From the NCBI GenBank assembly GCA_964057225.1, contig OZ059898.1, positions 8,556,001-8,620,000 of the forward strand: DNA of 64,000 bases, in the 5' to 3' direction. Below are positions 49,801 to 60,176 of this stretch, one piece after another; position 1 is the stretch's first letter; each line of letters starts with the position of its first letter. The notes beneath the pieces are model-generated. The model was given only the letters and a program-made list of their open reading frames with translations. It did no database searches and was not told where the DNA came from. The translations under genes were made by a program, and so were the position numbers. This stretch comes from Auanema rhodensis. Lineage: Eukaryota > Nematoda > Chromadorea > Rhabditida > Rhabditidae.

Positions 49801-50179
49801 CGGAATGGAATGTTCATTTAATAATCTTTTTCTAAATTACCACGAAAGTGCATTTGCTTGATTTCTAACAAACCTTTGGGAGCGAGGTGTTTCAATTGGA
49901 ACCTTTCGTCTTAAGGCTAATCCACGTAACTCTTCAATTTCATTTTTTTGAATTATATAAATGTCATCTATTTTTTTGACAATTTTTCCTTGGTGAGCAT
50001 GCTGAACTGAAAAAAAAACAACTTTTTTTTAAATTGATAAAAATACCTGTTCTCTCAGTTCTAAAAGGGAGATAATTTTTTAATATTCTACAATTAAGCT
50101 GATGAGCTTTCGGATTGTACAATTTGCCGAAGCCATTAGTTGACAAAATGAATGAATATGTATCCATAGCATATAGCAT
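31848..50179 (-). CDS. Divergent axonemal-type dynein heavy chain, motor motifs largely lost
   Basis: Very large gene with many short-intron exons, read in blocks rather than fully joined. First exon 50047-50179 (MLYAMDTYSFILSTNGFGKL), ATG just after TTTCAAG. Stem and linker follow to about 45.3 kb (LTLFNLTGPYAEYPAW near 49.8 kb; a coiled linker helix block at 47.2-47.6 kb). AAA1 is at about 44.3-44.9 kb, AAA2 43.4-43.9, AAA3 about 42.2-42.9, AAA4 39.8-40.5, stalk and microtubule-binding domain 38.1-39.6, AAA5 34.7-35.4, AAA6 and C-terminal part 31.8-34.3 (last residues HWKLRGTYIKTWMN, stop 31848-31850). The stalk matches axonemal inner-arm chains (MRFPPYGVRLCMEAVCILLG...DYW...LL.D..FL). Walker A and B are lost in AAA1; AAA3 and AAA4 lack P-loops; AAA2 keeps GKCLSGKS. 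It may anchor on microtubules rather than walk (inference). Two introns are swollen by transposons. Confidence 0.8.
35675..35850 (+). pseudogene. Tc1-like transposase N-terminus, decayed
   Basis: Reads MPRMKGAKNLC, stop, then VQKIIVNGVSSFSSMGLTHR and QLSRQFNISRRAATNML, a helix-turn-helix as at the start of Tc1-family transposases. Further stops follow; the DDE part is absent. Confidence 0.5.
35957..36553 (+). mobile_element. Deleted mariner element with TIRs and TA duplication
   Basis: Ends in inverted repeats TTAGGTGGTTGCATTGTTCC at left and its reverse complement at right, flanked by TA on both sides. Inside, one frame carries the N-terminal helix-turn-helix of mariner transposase (MRYTLLHHFNEGISDKETFR, PSYTTCKKWFSRFRAG) joined directly to the C-terminal YSPDLAPTDFHLFRSMEHSL motif. 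The central catalytic part is deleted, so it is non-autonomous. The frame runs on past the right end into the neighbouring element. Confidence 0.85.
36556..36719 (+). pseudogene. Possible Merlin/IS1016-type transposase fragment
   Basis: Read as ENMKFMMSERARFRCRRCKK, then EKSLKSSTFLEGYCYKK before a stop. The C..C spacing and the 'S..STFLEG' pattern recall the Zn ribbon at the start of Merlin-type transposases. It is open and fused in frame to the mariner on its left. Assigned from a short pattern only. Confidence 0.3.
36720..37785 (+). pseudogene. Decayed Tc1-like transposon copy
   Basis: Paired helix-turn-helix regions (ISIGRLHDLGYRACDISKQL, LNRRTVEKIIKQY, GRPRTT) are followed, after a stop and frame changes, by the first catalytic Asp (LWTDEKIFTVE) and the second (QQDNDPKHTAR). 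A remnant of NPIEHLW carries the third acidic site. The right end ...TTTTTTGCACATCACTG is followed by TA at 37786; the left inverted end was not found. At least three disabling changes, so inactive. Confidence 0.7.
38100..39600 (-). other. Dynein stalk coiled coil and microtubule-binding domain
   Basis: Several exons encode heptad-rich CC1 (LMSQIERETIEVENTREVVA, then ALKAESEADLADAIPALEAA), the binding-domain core (RFPPYGVRLCMEAVCILLGE, YWIKGQKLLSDLHFLRRI, IPNKTMKILRNNYL, FDPEVVKQCSLAAEGLSLW) and CC2 (KKEKLRKAEVLVKQHMKELE). It is the best conserved part of the gene and clearly axonemal in type. Confidence 0.85.
40868..41952 (+). mobile_element. Tc1-like transposon in dynein intron, internal deletion
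   Basis: A 1,085-bp element in the intron 40813-42119. Inverted ends of about 30 bp begin CAGTCATGTGCGAT and are flanked by TA on both sides, the Tc1/mariner signature. The transposase frame starts at 41067 with helix-turn-helix domains and the first catalytic Asp (VIFTDESKFCIFG); it runs to VMVWGCF and then jumps to the third catalytic region (SPDLNPIEHLWRELGRR) in another frame, ending at 41805 (VIDNFGYPTKY). The segment with the second Asp is deleted. Ends differ by only a few bases, so the insertion is fairly young. Confidence 0.9.
43519..43542 (-). other. Surviving P-loop GKCLSGKS (dynein AAA2)
   Basis: Fits GxxxxGK[ST]. Upstream context (LLLKAIYLRDSKGFLESEAV...) aligns with the AAA1-AAA2 connection of axonemal chains, placing this in AAA2. 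It suggests nucleotide binding without AAA1 hydrolysis (inference). Confidence 0.6.
44344..44676 (-). other. Dynein AAA1 with Walker A and Walker B replaced
   Basis: Two exons, 44539-44676 and 44344-44474. Preceded by IRYYWNLDNLFVRF, which aligns with the IRYYWE segment before AAA1 in dyneins. Where dyneins have GGAPxGPAGTGKTET the gene reads YGLPIEIYNNKLESSS; where they have GAWACFDEFNR it reads GAVAFIVTNN. Exons join in phase around it, so the loss is not a missed exon. Confidence 0.7.
45470..45710 (+). mobile_element. Mariner 3'-end fragment in dynein intron
   Basis: Lies in the intron 45442-45768. Contains CAAAAGTTTCTGGC at left and AAAAGTTTCTGCAC at right, as near mariner ends. A plus-strand frame reads FFKKDIRKLVEN, then QKALDNEGGILLKS, like the C-terminus of mariner transposase. 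Heavily decayed. Confidence 0.5.
48872..49036. mobile_element. 165-bp MITE with 8-bp target duplication (hAT-like)
   Basis: Inverted ends of about 35 bp (GGTTCTTTTTTATTATTCCC...GGCTCCGCCC at left; reverse complement of GGCTCTTTTTTATTATTCCC... at right). Both sides are flanked by ATCATTTT, an exact 8-bp direct repeat, as made by hAT-type transposases. No coding capacity. It sits in an intron of the dynein gene and is GC-rich against its surroundings. Confidence 0.85.
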
Positions 50180-50468
50180 AAAGCTTGAAATTCGAACGAC
50201 AGCTTGTGGAGCAAGCTTGTGGAGGTCACGCTTTCACCATATCCGGCAACGTTAATTGCTAAATCTAGCAGAAAATTAACTGAATATTGATTCGTTTTAA
50301 TTTTCAAACTTCATTCAGTAACATGTATTATTTACAACAAAATGTACAAAACAATTTTTTGAATTGTGATTCAATCGAATCGAACAAATATCTTTCTAAG
50401 AAAATATAAACATAAGATTTTTAAAATCCAAAATTGTCAATTATCAAATGCATAAAGAGCCTCCAATA
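50180..50468 (-). other. Short spacer between KLHL18-type gene and dynein gene
   Basis: 289 bp between the KLHL18 stop and the first dynein ATG, both genes on the minus strand. The dynein ATG follows TTTCAAG by four bases, a plausible trans-splice acceptor. The pair could be an operon, with wider spacing than is typical. Confidence 0.4.
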
Positions 50469-52784
50469 TTAAGGTAAATTTGGAGGCATTGGAATAACAC
50501 CAACTCCTACACCCCCTTCATGGCACAGCATTTGAGGTCCCAGAGTCCATTCATCAGTTTCTTCGTTATACACTTCCATTGACGATAAGTTTGAAGTTCC
50601 GTCATATCTGGAAAAAAAAACTATTTTAGGTCAAAAATAGATATATCTCCTTACCCGGCAATTGCGTAAAGATTATTTGCATTAGTTACAACTGATACTC
50701 GACTGCGTTTAATTTTCATTGGAGTCACTGGAGTCCATTTATTAGTTACAGGATCAAAGCATTCAACACTGTTCAAAAATTGAGATCCGTCATACCTTCA
50801 AAATTTGTTTTTATTATATAAACACTAGTAAACAACTAACCCCCCGCAAACATAAATTTTTCCTCCCATAACAGATGATCCAAGACGACATCGTCTGGTA
50901 AGCATGGGTACTGCACTTTCCCAAACTCCTTTTTCTACGCAATACCTTTCAACACTATTGAAAATACACATTCCATCATGGCCTCCCAAAACTAAAAAAA
51001 AAAATCATATGAACAACAAAATCATATTAATACCATAAAGATAACCATCCAGAACGACCACACCTGCAGCGCTTCTTTGTTTTGTCATGGGAGGCCCAAG
51101 ACTCCACTCATCTTTCTCAGGATCATAGATCTAGAAAGTACCTAGACGTGAAAAAATCGAACACAACAATTATACCTCAATAGTTGCTAAAGACGTTATC
51201 CCATCATAACCTCCACAAACATATAATTTTCCATGTAGGAAAGCAGCTCCCAGAGCTGAACGTTTATATTCTAATGAAGAACACTGTAATCGCAATTGAA
51301 CAGAAGCAATTTCTACATAAGTACCTTCTTCCACTCATTTTTGTTATAATCATATGCTTCTACAGTTGTAAGTCTATCACTTCCATTGAAACCACCAATA
51401 GCATAAACTTTCTTATCGTAAACTGCTACACCAACGCGGCAGCGTAAATTTGGCATGGCCTTCACAGATGTCCACTTTTTAGTATAAGGATCAAACATTT
51501 CTACAGCAGATGAGCTACCGCCAACAACCAATCCACCTTAAACATTAATATACGTCATAAAAAGCACAAACAAACAAAACCTATAGCAAAAATAAGACCG
51601 GGAACATCCGCACAGCATCTCGACTTAACTCTAAAAGATTTTGATTGAATTCTCCTTTCTGGTATCAAATGATAATCCTTGGCTTCATCAACCTAAGACA
51701 TAAAATCTTATACTGCTTATTTTTAAAAACACACCAAATCGCGGCAAGCCAAATCAGCCTTAATCAAATGATGATTTGCTACTCTATCAGTAAGAAAAGA
51801 AGGTTTCAGTAGATGCAAACGAACACAAGATAACAGTCTGTAAACGAAAAAATATATTGTTTGTTGTCACAAAAACGACCTTGATAAATGTTTTCTTCTA
51901 TTGTTATCAAATTGAATCCATTTCAAAGCTGCTTCAAATATATCTTCTTCAGAATCTACGTATAAATTGTCGCGACATAGAATATTTTCAAGTTCATCAA
52001 CGGATAAATTAACAAAATCATCACTTCTTAAAACCGACAAAAAATATTTTTGAATATAGCTATCGGCTACATTCAATATGAATCTAAACATGATGTTTCT
52101 GGTTTGTAGTTTTGATACAACTTACTTGCTTCCTAAGTAGGAACAAAACGTGCGAATGGATAAAGCATTACTAGGATGTAAACGTGCTAAAAGGAATGAG
52201 GCACAATCTTCAACAACATCTTCTAATTGTAAAAAATTTGCAGCTATCATTAAGTTCTGAACATTTCCAGCAGAAATTTTTAGTTCTCCAGTATAAGCAA
52301 AATCAACCATCTGTTCCATGGTATCCCATGATATTTCTATACATAGTCAACATTGAAACTATTGATATAAGTTTTCAGTTACGTTTTATATTAACTTCTC
52401 TCTGGTTTGCTTCTAGCATATCAGTTGTAAACATTGCACGAAAATAAGGGATAGAAGCTGATAAAACAACCTTAATCAAATACAATAATTTTACAGATAC
52501 AAAAAATCGACAACCTTGTGGGCGCTTATAGCACCACCATCTGATATAATTGATATATCACACAACTCTCCAGATCTACGGATATCATTTAAATTAGCGA
52601 AAGCCTAACAATAATAACTATGTAACAGTTTTAAAGTTATTTCACTTACTTTAGAAAACATTTTATTTTTGTGAGATACAAGAACTATATCATCATCCTC
52701 TGTACATATGGAAATACGAGAAGCTAAATAACATATATTTTTTCAAGAAATAACTTCTTAATTACGTTCACTTGAATAAGCCAT
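50469..52784 (-). CDS. BTB-BACK-Kelch protein, KLHL18 type (Cullin-3 adaptor)
   Basis: Fourteen exons: 52766-52784, 52650-52723, 52515-52604, 52383-52470, 52126-52336, 51880-52083, 51735-51837, 51581-51692, 51325-51536, 51176-51283, 51034-51130, 50841-50991, 50655-50795, 50469-50607. All phases agree; 582 residues, close to human KLHL18 (574). An N-terminal BTB domain ([20 protein letters not shown]...[11 protein letters not shown]) recruits Cullin-3. A BACK domain follows ([20 protein letters not shown]). Six Kelch blades end the protein, with repeated YVCGGYDG and YAIGGFNG turns, and bind substrates for ubiquitination. The ending [14 protein letters not shown] matches the KLHL18 end. Orthology to a named worm kel gene was not settled. 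Confidence 0.92.
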
Positions 52785-53400
52785 TATATGTAGGAAAAAC
52801 GATTATGAGTGCAATTTTATACCATAACTGAAAATATTAGAGAGCATTGAATTTAAAATGATTTGCTTATATATATATATTTATATCAGCAACATTAAAC
52901 GAAAATATTTTTTTCCAACCGTTCAGTGCAAGAAACCATTACGAAATGACCGCATTAAGATGAAAAATGAGACCCACATTAACATGGTAAAACAAAATTC
53001 ATAAAAATTGTCTATTGCAATATACTAATTACAATATGATTGGGCAATATTCCTAATAGCTTACAGATATGGACTGAGCAGCTCATGAGCTTCTGTTCCT
53101 CTTGCACTGAGTTTAAGCCAAGCGGTCCTTGACGCGTGTTCTACGTGCTTACTATGCCCCCTAGCATTTTATGCTAATTAGCATTGTTCAATTAGCATGT
53201 GTGTTTCAAAGTTGTTGATTGCGAAATTCGAAATTTTGAATTATTTTTTATTGTTATAATTTCCGTACGCGTTTATGTTTCTACAAATTTTTATTCCAAA
53301 AAAATATTGATTTGATTTTCATGGACGCCTTTTCCATGTTTTTTTTTTGTTTTAGGCATAATTTGTTGAAGTATTTAATTTTTAAGTTGCAGAACACGTC
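52785..53400. promoter_or_regulatory. Divergent promoter between KLHL18-type gene and syntaxin-16
   Basis: 616 bp between two start codons pointing away from each other. It contains the 14-bp palindrome ATGCTAATTAGCAT (53171-53184) and another ATTAGCAT at 53191-53198, homeodomain/POU-type TAATTA sites. No TATA box is obvious. Confidence 0.5.
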
Positions 53401-54661
53401 ATGACTGTAAAACAATGTGATTCTGCACCCATTGGTGTTACTCGAAATATAACCGAAGTATTTAGCCTTCTCCGTTCAAATGCTCAACAAACTAAATTTT
53501 ATTCTCAAAATAGGTCAAGAGGAAGAAATGTTCCAGGTAATATCGTTCATATTTTTCTAACACTTTTCCTGTACATATCAATAATTATATACAACATATA
53601 TACAGAAGAACGAATGAGCTTAGTTAGTCTTGAAGACGGTGAAGACAATTCTGCTAGCACAGCAGAAATAATGTGGATTCATACTTGTGATGAAATAGAG
53701 TTTGATTTTGGCAGGTACGAACAAGCACGAAAGTGAATTTTTTAGTTGTTTTACAATTCAGAATACGTACGAGAATTGAAGAGTTAGCTACTGCTCAACA
53801 AAAGCATATTTCTCGACCTAATTTTGGGGACGAAGCTTTTGAAGCAGAAGAGAGAAGAATGGAAGGTTTAACCGAACAAATCACTACTATGATGTCACAT
53901 TGCCAACGTCTAATTAGGTGGGGTGCATTGAGTAAATGATTTTTAATGTTTTTTTTTTCAGCATGATGTCTTCCCAAGTATCGAGACATGAGTCTCATAC
54001 TGAGAAACAATTGAGGGAGAATGCTGTTAATTCTTTGGTATTCACTTTAAGCGAACTTACAAATGAGTTCAGATCACGGCAGTCAAAGTATTTGAACGAT
54101 ATTAAGGTTATATTTAGGATTATATTAAGGATTATATTAAATTTATATTTTTTTAAAGAAAAGGCGAAATGAAGTGGATAATTTTCTAATAACAATGGGT
54201 CATGAAGATTCATCTTGGGAAGGACTTTTGGATACGGCCCCAAATCAAGAATATACCATGGATCAAATTCAGACAATGATGATGAATGATCAAGAAGTTA
54301 AAGAGAGAGAAGCCGAGGTATTTTTATCTTCAGTTATTTTAAGTCTTGAATTCATGCTTCAGGTTCTTGCTGTTAATTCATCAATTCGGGAGTTGAATAC
54401 ATTGTTTAAGGATCTCTCTTCTATGGTAATTGATCAAGGGACTATTTTAGATAGGTATCAATATATTACCAAACTGTTAAATACTTTTGCTTCAGAATTG
54501 ATTACAACGTTGAGCAAGTTTGTATTCGAGTTGGCAATGCAGTAACTAGTGTTAGAAAGGCTGAAAGCTCACAAAGGCGTGATAAAAAAATGCACTGCAT
54601 ATGCATGTTGGCAATCGCTATACTTTTCATACTTTTGCTTCTGATTTTTACTAAGTTTTAA
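53401..54661 (+). CDS. syx-16: Syntaxin-16, trans-Golgi Qa-SNARE
   Basis: Seven exons: 53401-53536, 53606-53714, 53762-53917, 53962-54106, 54159-54317, 54363-54454, 54496-54661; 320 residues, matching syntaxin-16 (about 325). It drives fusion of endosome-derived vesicles at the trans-Golgi network. The N-terminus has NITEVFSLLRSNAQQ, as in the short Vps45-binding stretch. An Habc bundle follows (DEIEFDFGRIRTRIEELATA, CQRLI...). The SNARE helix holds FKDLSSMVIDQGTILDRIDY with the zero-layer Gln, then YNVEQVCIRVGNAV. It ends in a single membrane anchor (MLAIAILFILLLLIFTKF). It lies 181 bp upstream of the MORC gene on the same strand. Confidence 0.93.
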
Positions 54662-54842
54662 TTTATTATACTCTGGGCATTCTTGCGTATTCCACTAATA
54701 ATTACGGGTATTTGTATAATTTATGGACGATTTTATGTATAAATATTATATCTATGTATAACAAATATAGTGATAATATGTTTGGTTCATTTTTCTTCTA
54801 TCTTCTAAGAATTGCTTCATATTTGTATACTGATACGTTAAG

Positions 54843-57800
54843 ATGGAAGGAGAAAGGCTAAGTACCAAAACTGCCCATCTCCTCCGGACTGCTGCTGTGA
54901 CACCGGATCATTTCAAAAATTTAGGGTCAGTAAAAGGCAAAAATAGCTTAAAAAGGAAATAGTTTATTCAGAAATCAACACACTTATGAATTCGGAGCAA
55001 TTGCCGAGTTCTTAGACAATGCTGTTGACGCATCAGCGACTTCCGTTCATATAAATATAGGTTTTAAAAGGTATTGGTATTCGTGGACTGTCAATGTTTT
55101 TAGAGCCACATGAGTTATCTTATGCAATGACATTTCTTGACGATGGCGTAGGCATGAGTAGAGAGGAGGTAACTTTAATATGACAATAGTTAAAAAAATT
55201 GTGTTTGAGTGTACAAATATAGCTGTATTAGGAGAATCCAAAAAAGCTGCAAGTAATAAAATTGGTAGATTTGGAACAGGATTGAAGTCGTGAGTCTTTA
55301 AAAAATATTTCTCGCAACTGATGTTTTCAATCAGAGGTGCTATGAAATTGGGAGAAGATTTTGTGTTGTTCACAAAAAAGAATGGATGTTTAAGTTGCAT
55401 TTATATGGGAACATCAGCTTCAAGAATAACGGGCATCCAGCAGGTAATTTTTACTCTATTTTTTATTGACAGATGTTTCACTTCAGATTGCTGTCGCCGT
55501 ACCATCTTTTGATGAGAAAACTCTACAACCTGTCGAAGAGAATATAGCGAGGGTGTGCATTAAGTTTATATAATAAGATTCAAAGTTTTTTACAGCATAA
55601 GTTGGAAATGAGAACAATTCTAGATTACTCTCCTTTTCGTACATCGGTAATTTAACCTAGTGAATTTCAAAACTGGTTTAATATTTTAAGGAATCTTTTT
55701 TCCGTCAGTTTTCCCGTATTCCTGGCTCCTCTGGAACTCTTTTAGTCGTTTATAACTTCCACTTAAATCCATCAGGAAGCATTAATTTCGATTTTGAGAG
55801 TTTTAGAGATGATATTTGTGTTAAGGACCAGTATGTTATATAGAAAATTACCAACTTAAAGCATTGTTTCAGTTTCCCTATCAGAGAATATGAAAGTTTA
55901 AGAGAATATCTTAGTATTCTTTACCTGAGACCCACTATGAAGGTAGTAGATCACTATAATTAATCTTAAATCTAATTTTTTTCAGATTTATCTTCGAAAC
56001 AAAAAAGTTATTACTGAACGATTGATGACCAGACTGTATAATACTAGACAATATAAAATTGAAACCAAACTGTTTCGTGGAAGTGCTGCTTCATCATTAC
56101 AGAAAAGAGAATTTGCGCTCGATAGAAGTATGTTATTTCTAATTTTACACTACCAATGTTTTGGTTTAGTTCGTCAGGAAAGTAATCGCGTGAAAGGTGA
56201 AATGTCTGCTTTGTGTATATCTGACAGAAGTCTAAGTCAAGCTGAAAGACAAAGACTAAGTTCAGAGAGACTTCGAAAGGAACAGTTGAGTTTTTCTTTT
56301 TTGGTCCCTGATACAATATAGTTTAAGACGATTGGAAGAGCTAAATCAAATAGTAAGGGATTCGGAAATTGAATTAAAAGAATTAAAGGTTAATTTTGTT
56401 TTTTTTCCTCATTCATGTTATAATTTCAGGAGAAACGAAAGTTTGACCTCACTCCTATATTTGGATTCAATGCTCACAACCGGTAAAAAAATACAATCAA
56501 AATATTATTTTAAACTGTAAACATTTTTCGAGCTAAGTATGGTATGATGTTATACTCCAACGGTCGCCTAATTAAAATGTACGAAAAAATGCCGTCACAA
56601 GATGGTAAAACATCTGCATCTCGCAAAAAAGATGAATGGTAGGATCAATCTCTTATCAGTAGAAATCATTTGTGTAGGCAATACCTAGGAGTTCTTTGTC
56701 TTCTTGACATTCCCTACACTGTAGTTGAACCTTCTGTGAACAAAGAATCGCTCGCGACCGAAAGGTAGTTTTCATCGCGATTGGAATCAACGTCATTGTT
56801 TATATTTAGAGAATTCAAAGGTGTACTCCGACTAATGAACGATTATCTTCAATATTTCTGGGAGGAGCAAATGCAAGTTTTCCGTAAAGAGAAAATAGCT
56901 AGTTCCATTGAGTTTTGGTATGATTAGAGTATTCATTTACGAATTATCTCACTTGTTTGAGGACCTCTATGGGATACTCCGGAACAGAATGGTTAGTTAT
57001 GCGTGGGCCCATGAAGAAGGAAGCTTATAAGAAAACTGGATTTGATGTTCAATGTGGTAAAATTACTAATGTGTAATGTTTTTTTATTTATTTTCTCAAG
57101 AAAATTGTGGAAAATGGAGAATTCTACCTTATACACAGAAGTTATTTGAGAGCAAACTACCAGATGATTGGCGATGTGAAGATAATCCAAATCCTTCTCT
57201 CAAGTCATGTAATAAACCTGAAACGATTATCAAGGTTTGTTCTTTTTTTTATAATGTTGTTCTTACTATATAGACGATAGATAAAAGAAGGAAAGAAGCT
57301 TCCCATTGAATCAACTTCAGCTCCACCACCTTCAAAGTCTGATCGTGGTTCGCGAGTAGTAAAAATTAAAGAAGAATTGGGAAGGCAAACACTAAATAGT
57401 GTTTCATCTGAAATTAGAGAAAATGTAAGAACTACTGTTGAACCGCAATATCGGCAACATGCTTCTACAAATCGTGCATTTGTGAGAATGTCTCTTATTA
57501 ATCCGGATGATTATTTGGAAGATTCGGATGATATGCCTGAAGAAGATATCCAAGTTGTAGAAGGAAATCGAATATCTCAGGATGCATTGGTAATAAGCTA
57601 GATTACGGGTTAAGCTATCATTTGCTCTTCAGAAATCACGCAGTTTAAAACGATCTTCTAGCAATTCTAACATGGATTTACCAACAAAAAAAATATCATC
57701 TGCTGTAAGAATACGAATTTTGTTTTCCTTCAGTGAGATAATTCAGGATAAAATCCAATCAAAGAAATCAAATTCGTCCACGTCATCTGATGTTATTACT

Positions 57801-58260
57801 TTGGATGAAGATGTCATTTTTCGTATTCCAAAGGTTAAGCGAGAATTCTCCTCATCTCAAGATTCCGATAATTATTCTTTACTCTTGTCATCTAATGATT
57901 TTCTTAAACAGGTATTTTCTAAAAAACATCCGCTTAATGATGAATACTATCTCTTTTATACTTCAACAACTAAAATTTAGAATGTTGACAATAATTGCTC
58001 CATGCCTTGTGAACTCAGTCAATTACTTGAATTTTTTGCTGAAAAGGTTAGGAAATTGACTTTCCACTGCGGAACATAATTTACCTTTAGGGTTCTTCTA
58101 CTGCGCGAGACACCCTTCTTGGCGCTGGAACTGAAAACAGTTATCGTGAAATTGCTGCGAAAATCTATAAAGAACTTGCAGTGATCGTGCTGGTAGGTTA
58201 TATTTAGAGTATTAACTATTAATATCATATTTGCAGCAAAACCATGCCATAGACTCATAA
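54843..58260 (+). CDS. morc-1: MORC GHKL ATPase with CW zinc finger
   Basis: About 24 exons: 54843-54925, 54972-55060, 55104-55168, 55210-55289, 55335-55443, 55487-55552, 55596-55646, 55691-55830, 55873-55942, 55986-56127, 56170-56284, 56322-56388, 56430-56482, 56531-56638, 56678-56764, 56810-56917, 56962-57056, 57101-57234, 57281-57589, 57633-57704, 57747-57911, 57981-58046, 58091-58192, 58237-58260; about 799 residues. The GHKL ATPase has AIAEFLDNAVDAS (N-box), FLDDGVGMS (G1) and GRFGTGLKSGAMKLG (G2), followed by the S5 fold. The CW domain reads QCENCGKWRILP...DDWRCEDNP...SCNKPE. The Ser-rich tail holds KKSNSSTSS and KRSSSNSN. MORC proteins clamp and compact DNA for small-RNA-guided silencing. 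The acceptor before exon 14 reads TTTTTCG instead of TTTTCAG. Likely co-transcribed with syntaxin-16. Confidence 0.9.
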
Positions 58261-60176
58261 TATCGGAGGCGTATGGATGAATGGTGTTCTTGAAAAAGAA
58301 GCGAACCTACTATATTTCCCCAGATATTTTCTAATCATAAATATGTTTTTTCCTTGATATCAAAAAACCATAGGTAAGTTGTTTGATTTAATCGTTCTTT
58401 GTGTATTTTTAGTGTATCAAAGATAACAAATTTGTGCTCTGTACCTTACGAATATAAACTCCTCGTTTTTCTTGCGTATCACACATTCGCCTATAATTGA
58501 TCTACTACAAATAAACGTGGTTGTTTCTTTTTGCCGATTCAATTAATCTTTTGTTTCTTAGTCTTTCAGATTTCGCTTATATAATAATTCATGATTAACA
58601 TACTTGTAGTTTTTGTTTCTCGTTGTACTTATTGTAATATATTCTTTGTTCACTAACAAAGCTGTATAAACAGTTTTAAAACAAATATTAATAACATCTT
58701 GAAAGCGTTGAGCGGTACAATATTTTTTTGCTTGCAAACATTTCCATTCTCTTTTATTATCTTCCACTATCCTTTCCTTACTATCTTGGTTTCTCGTACT
58801 CAACGAAAAAACGGCACTATTGACGTTCATCGAACGAGCGATCTGTCTACGAACCAGCCAGTCGCCTAATGCTTCCAAGCGATCTTTCAATATTCTCATT
58901 TATTTCAATCGTTGTCACTTACCTCTGGTTCATTGAACGAGAGCGTCGTCACGCTGACTCATCTGTTTTTCTACCCCCGTTTAGTTTTTAATTTCAATGC
59001 CTTAATTGGGTACACCAGTTATGAAATTTTGTGTCAAATATGTTCTTCATTCTTGTAGTTTCTTACTATATGATAACGTGATGTCGCTTTTATTTTATAA
59101 AAGAAAAAATTTCCTTTGCTATCGCCAACGTACCAACAAATCGATCTTGCTACCCTCTCACAGCAATTACCTTGTTAGAAGACTGCGAAATAACTGTGTG
59201 ATTCTGCAAGGCTAAAATTTATTTTCCTTAATTATTGCATATTCTCCCACTTTATTGAATCATTAGATATTACGACGTATAAAGAACTTACATAGTTATT
59301 ATTTTTTTAGCAGATTATGATTTTTTGAAAGTAAGCGTTATAGCTTTCGCTACGGTTCAACGTTTACTTATCGGAATCAACACGTTGTTTAACTTATTTT
59401 CATGATGTACATACAATCATTTTTTCTAAATCATATTACAAACTAACGTTTTTATGTTTACTTCGTCAGTTACTATTAGGCATTCAGCATAGAATTAACT
59501 TTTTTGTTATTTTCATTAATTTTTTTTTAAATTAGACAATTACCTTATAATTGTCAAGTTATTAGTTGATAACTTTCCTGCCATAAAACCTGTATCTTAA
59601 ATGAAACATGCTTTTTTAAGGAACTAGACTTGAATATAAATAGATTTTTACCTAGTCAGCATTTGCTCTTCATTCTGAATTATCTTCTTCTCGACCTGTG
59701 ATTCCAAATACGTGGTAATTATAAATTCTCATTATACTTTCATCAATATGAAAAATGTAGAGATTATTATTTTTCTAAACCTTCAACCTATACTAAAATA
59801 CATCATTCTCGCAGTTCGCTATGAGATTTAATCATAATTGATAAGCATAACAAGAAATCTCTTAATTTCCCATCTTTACACCGCAAAGGGTGCATGGTTT
59901 TGAGAAGGCGTGGCCTGTAATTTTTCGCGCGCTGGAGGCATAAGTATATGATTGAGAAGGCCCATACCACCTAGAGTATTAGAGTTTCGATATCTGGTTC
60001 TCCAGCTTTCAGTTGAAACTTCGATTCTGATCTATTTTAGTCTATAACTCTTTTTTTTAGTTTTCATTGAAACTTCCGAACATTGAAAGTTCCGGAGTTT
60101 ATTGTTTCTATTTTTTATGTCTTTCTCTACTGTAAACTTCCTGAATAAATATGTAATCTTGTAATCTATTTAGGTC
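58261..60176. other. Region between MORC and P450 reductase
   Basis: Apart from the minus-strand frame 58558-58899, nothing is assembled. 59006-59215 (+) is open for 69 codons without family resemblance. A GC-rich patch at about 59880-59960 (GCGTGGCC, TTTCGCGCGC) may be part of the reductase promoter. AATCTATTTAG ends 3 nt before the reductase ATG, a trans-splice-like site. Confidence 0.5.
58558..58899 (-). CDS. Hypothetical protein, 113 codons, unspliced
   Basis: ATG-TAA frame MRILKDRLEALGDWLVRRQI, then ARSMNVNSAVFSLSTRNQDS, then a Lys/Arg-rich middle and a Tyr/Asn-rich end. It is long for this base composition, with ordinary codons in the first 60 residues. I recognise no domain. It could be a first exon. 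Tail to tail with MORC. Confidence 0.4.
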   Translation of the reverse strand: MRILKDRLEALGDWLVRRQIARSMNVNSAVFSLSTRNQDSKERIVEDNKREWKCLQAKKYCTAQRFQDVINICFKTVYTALLVNKEYITISTTRNKNYKYVNHELLYKRNLKD

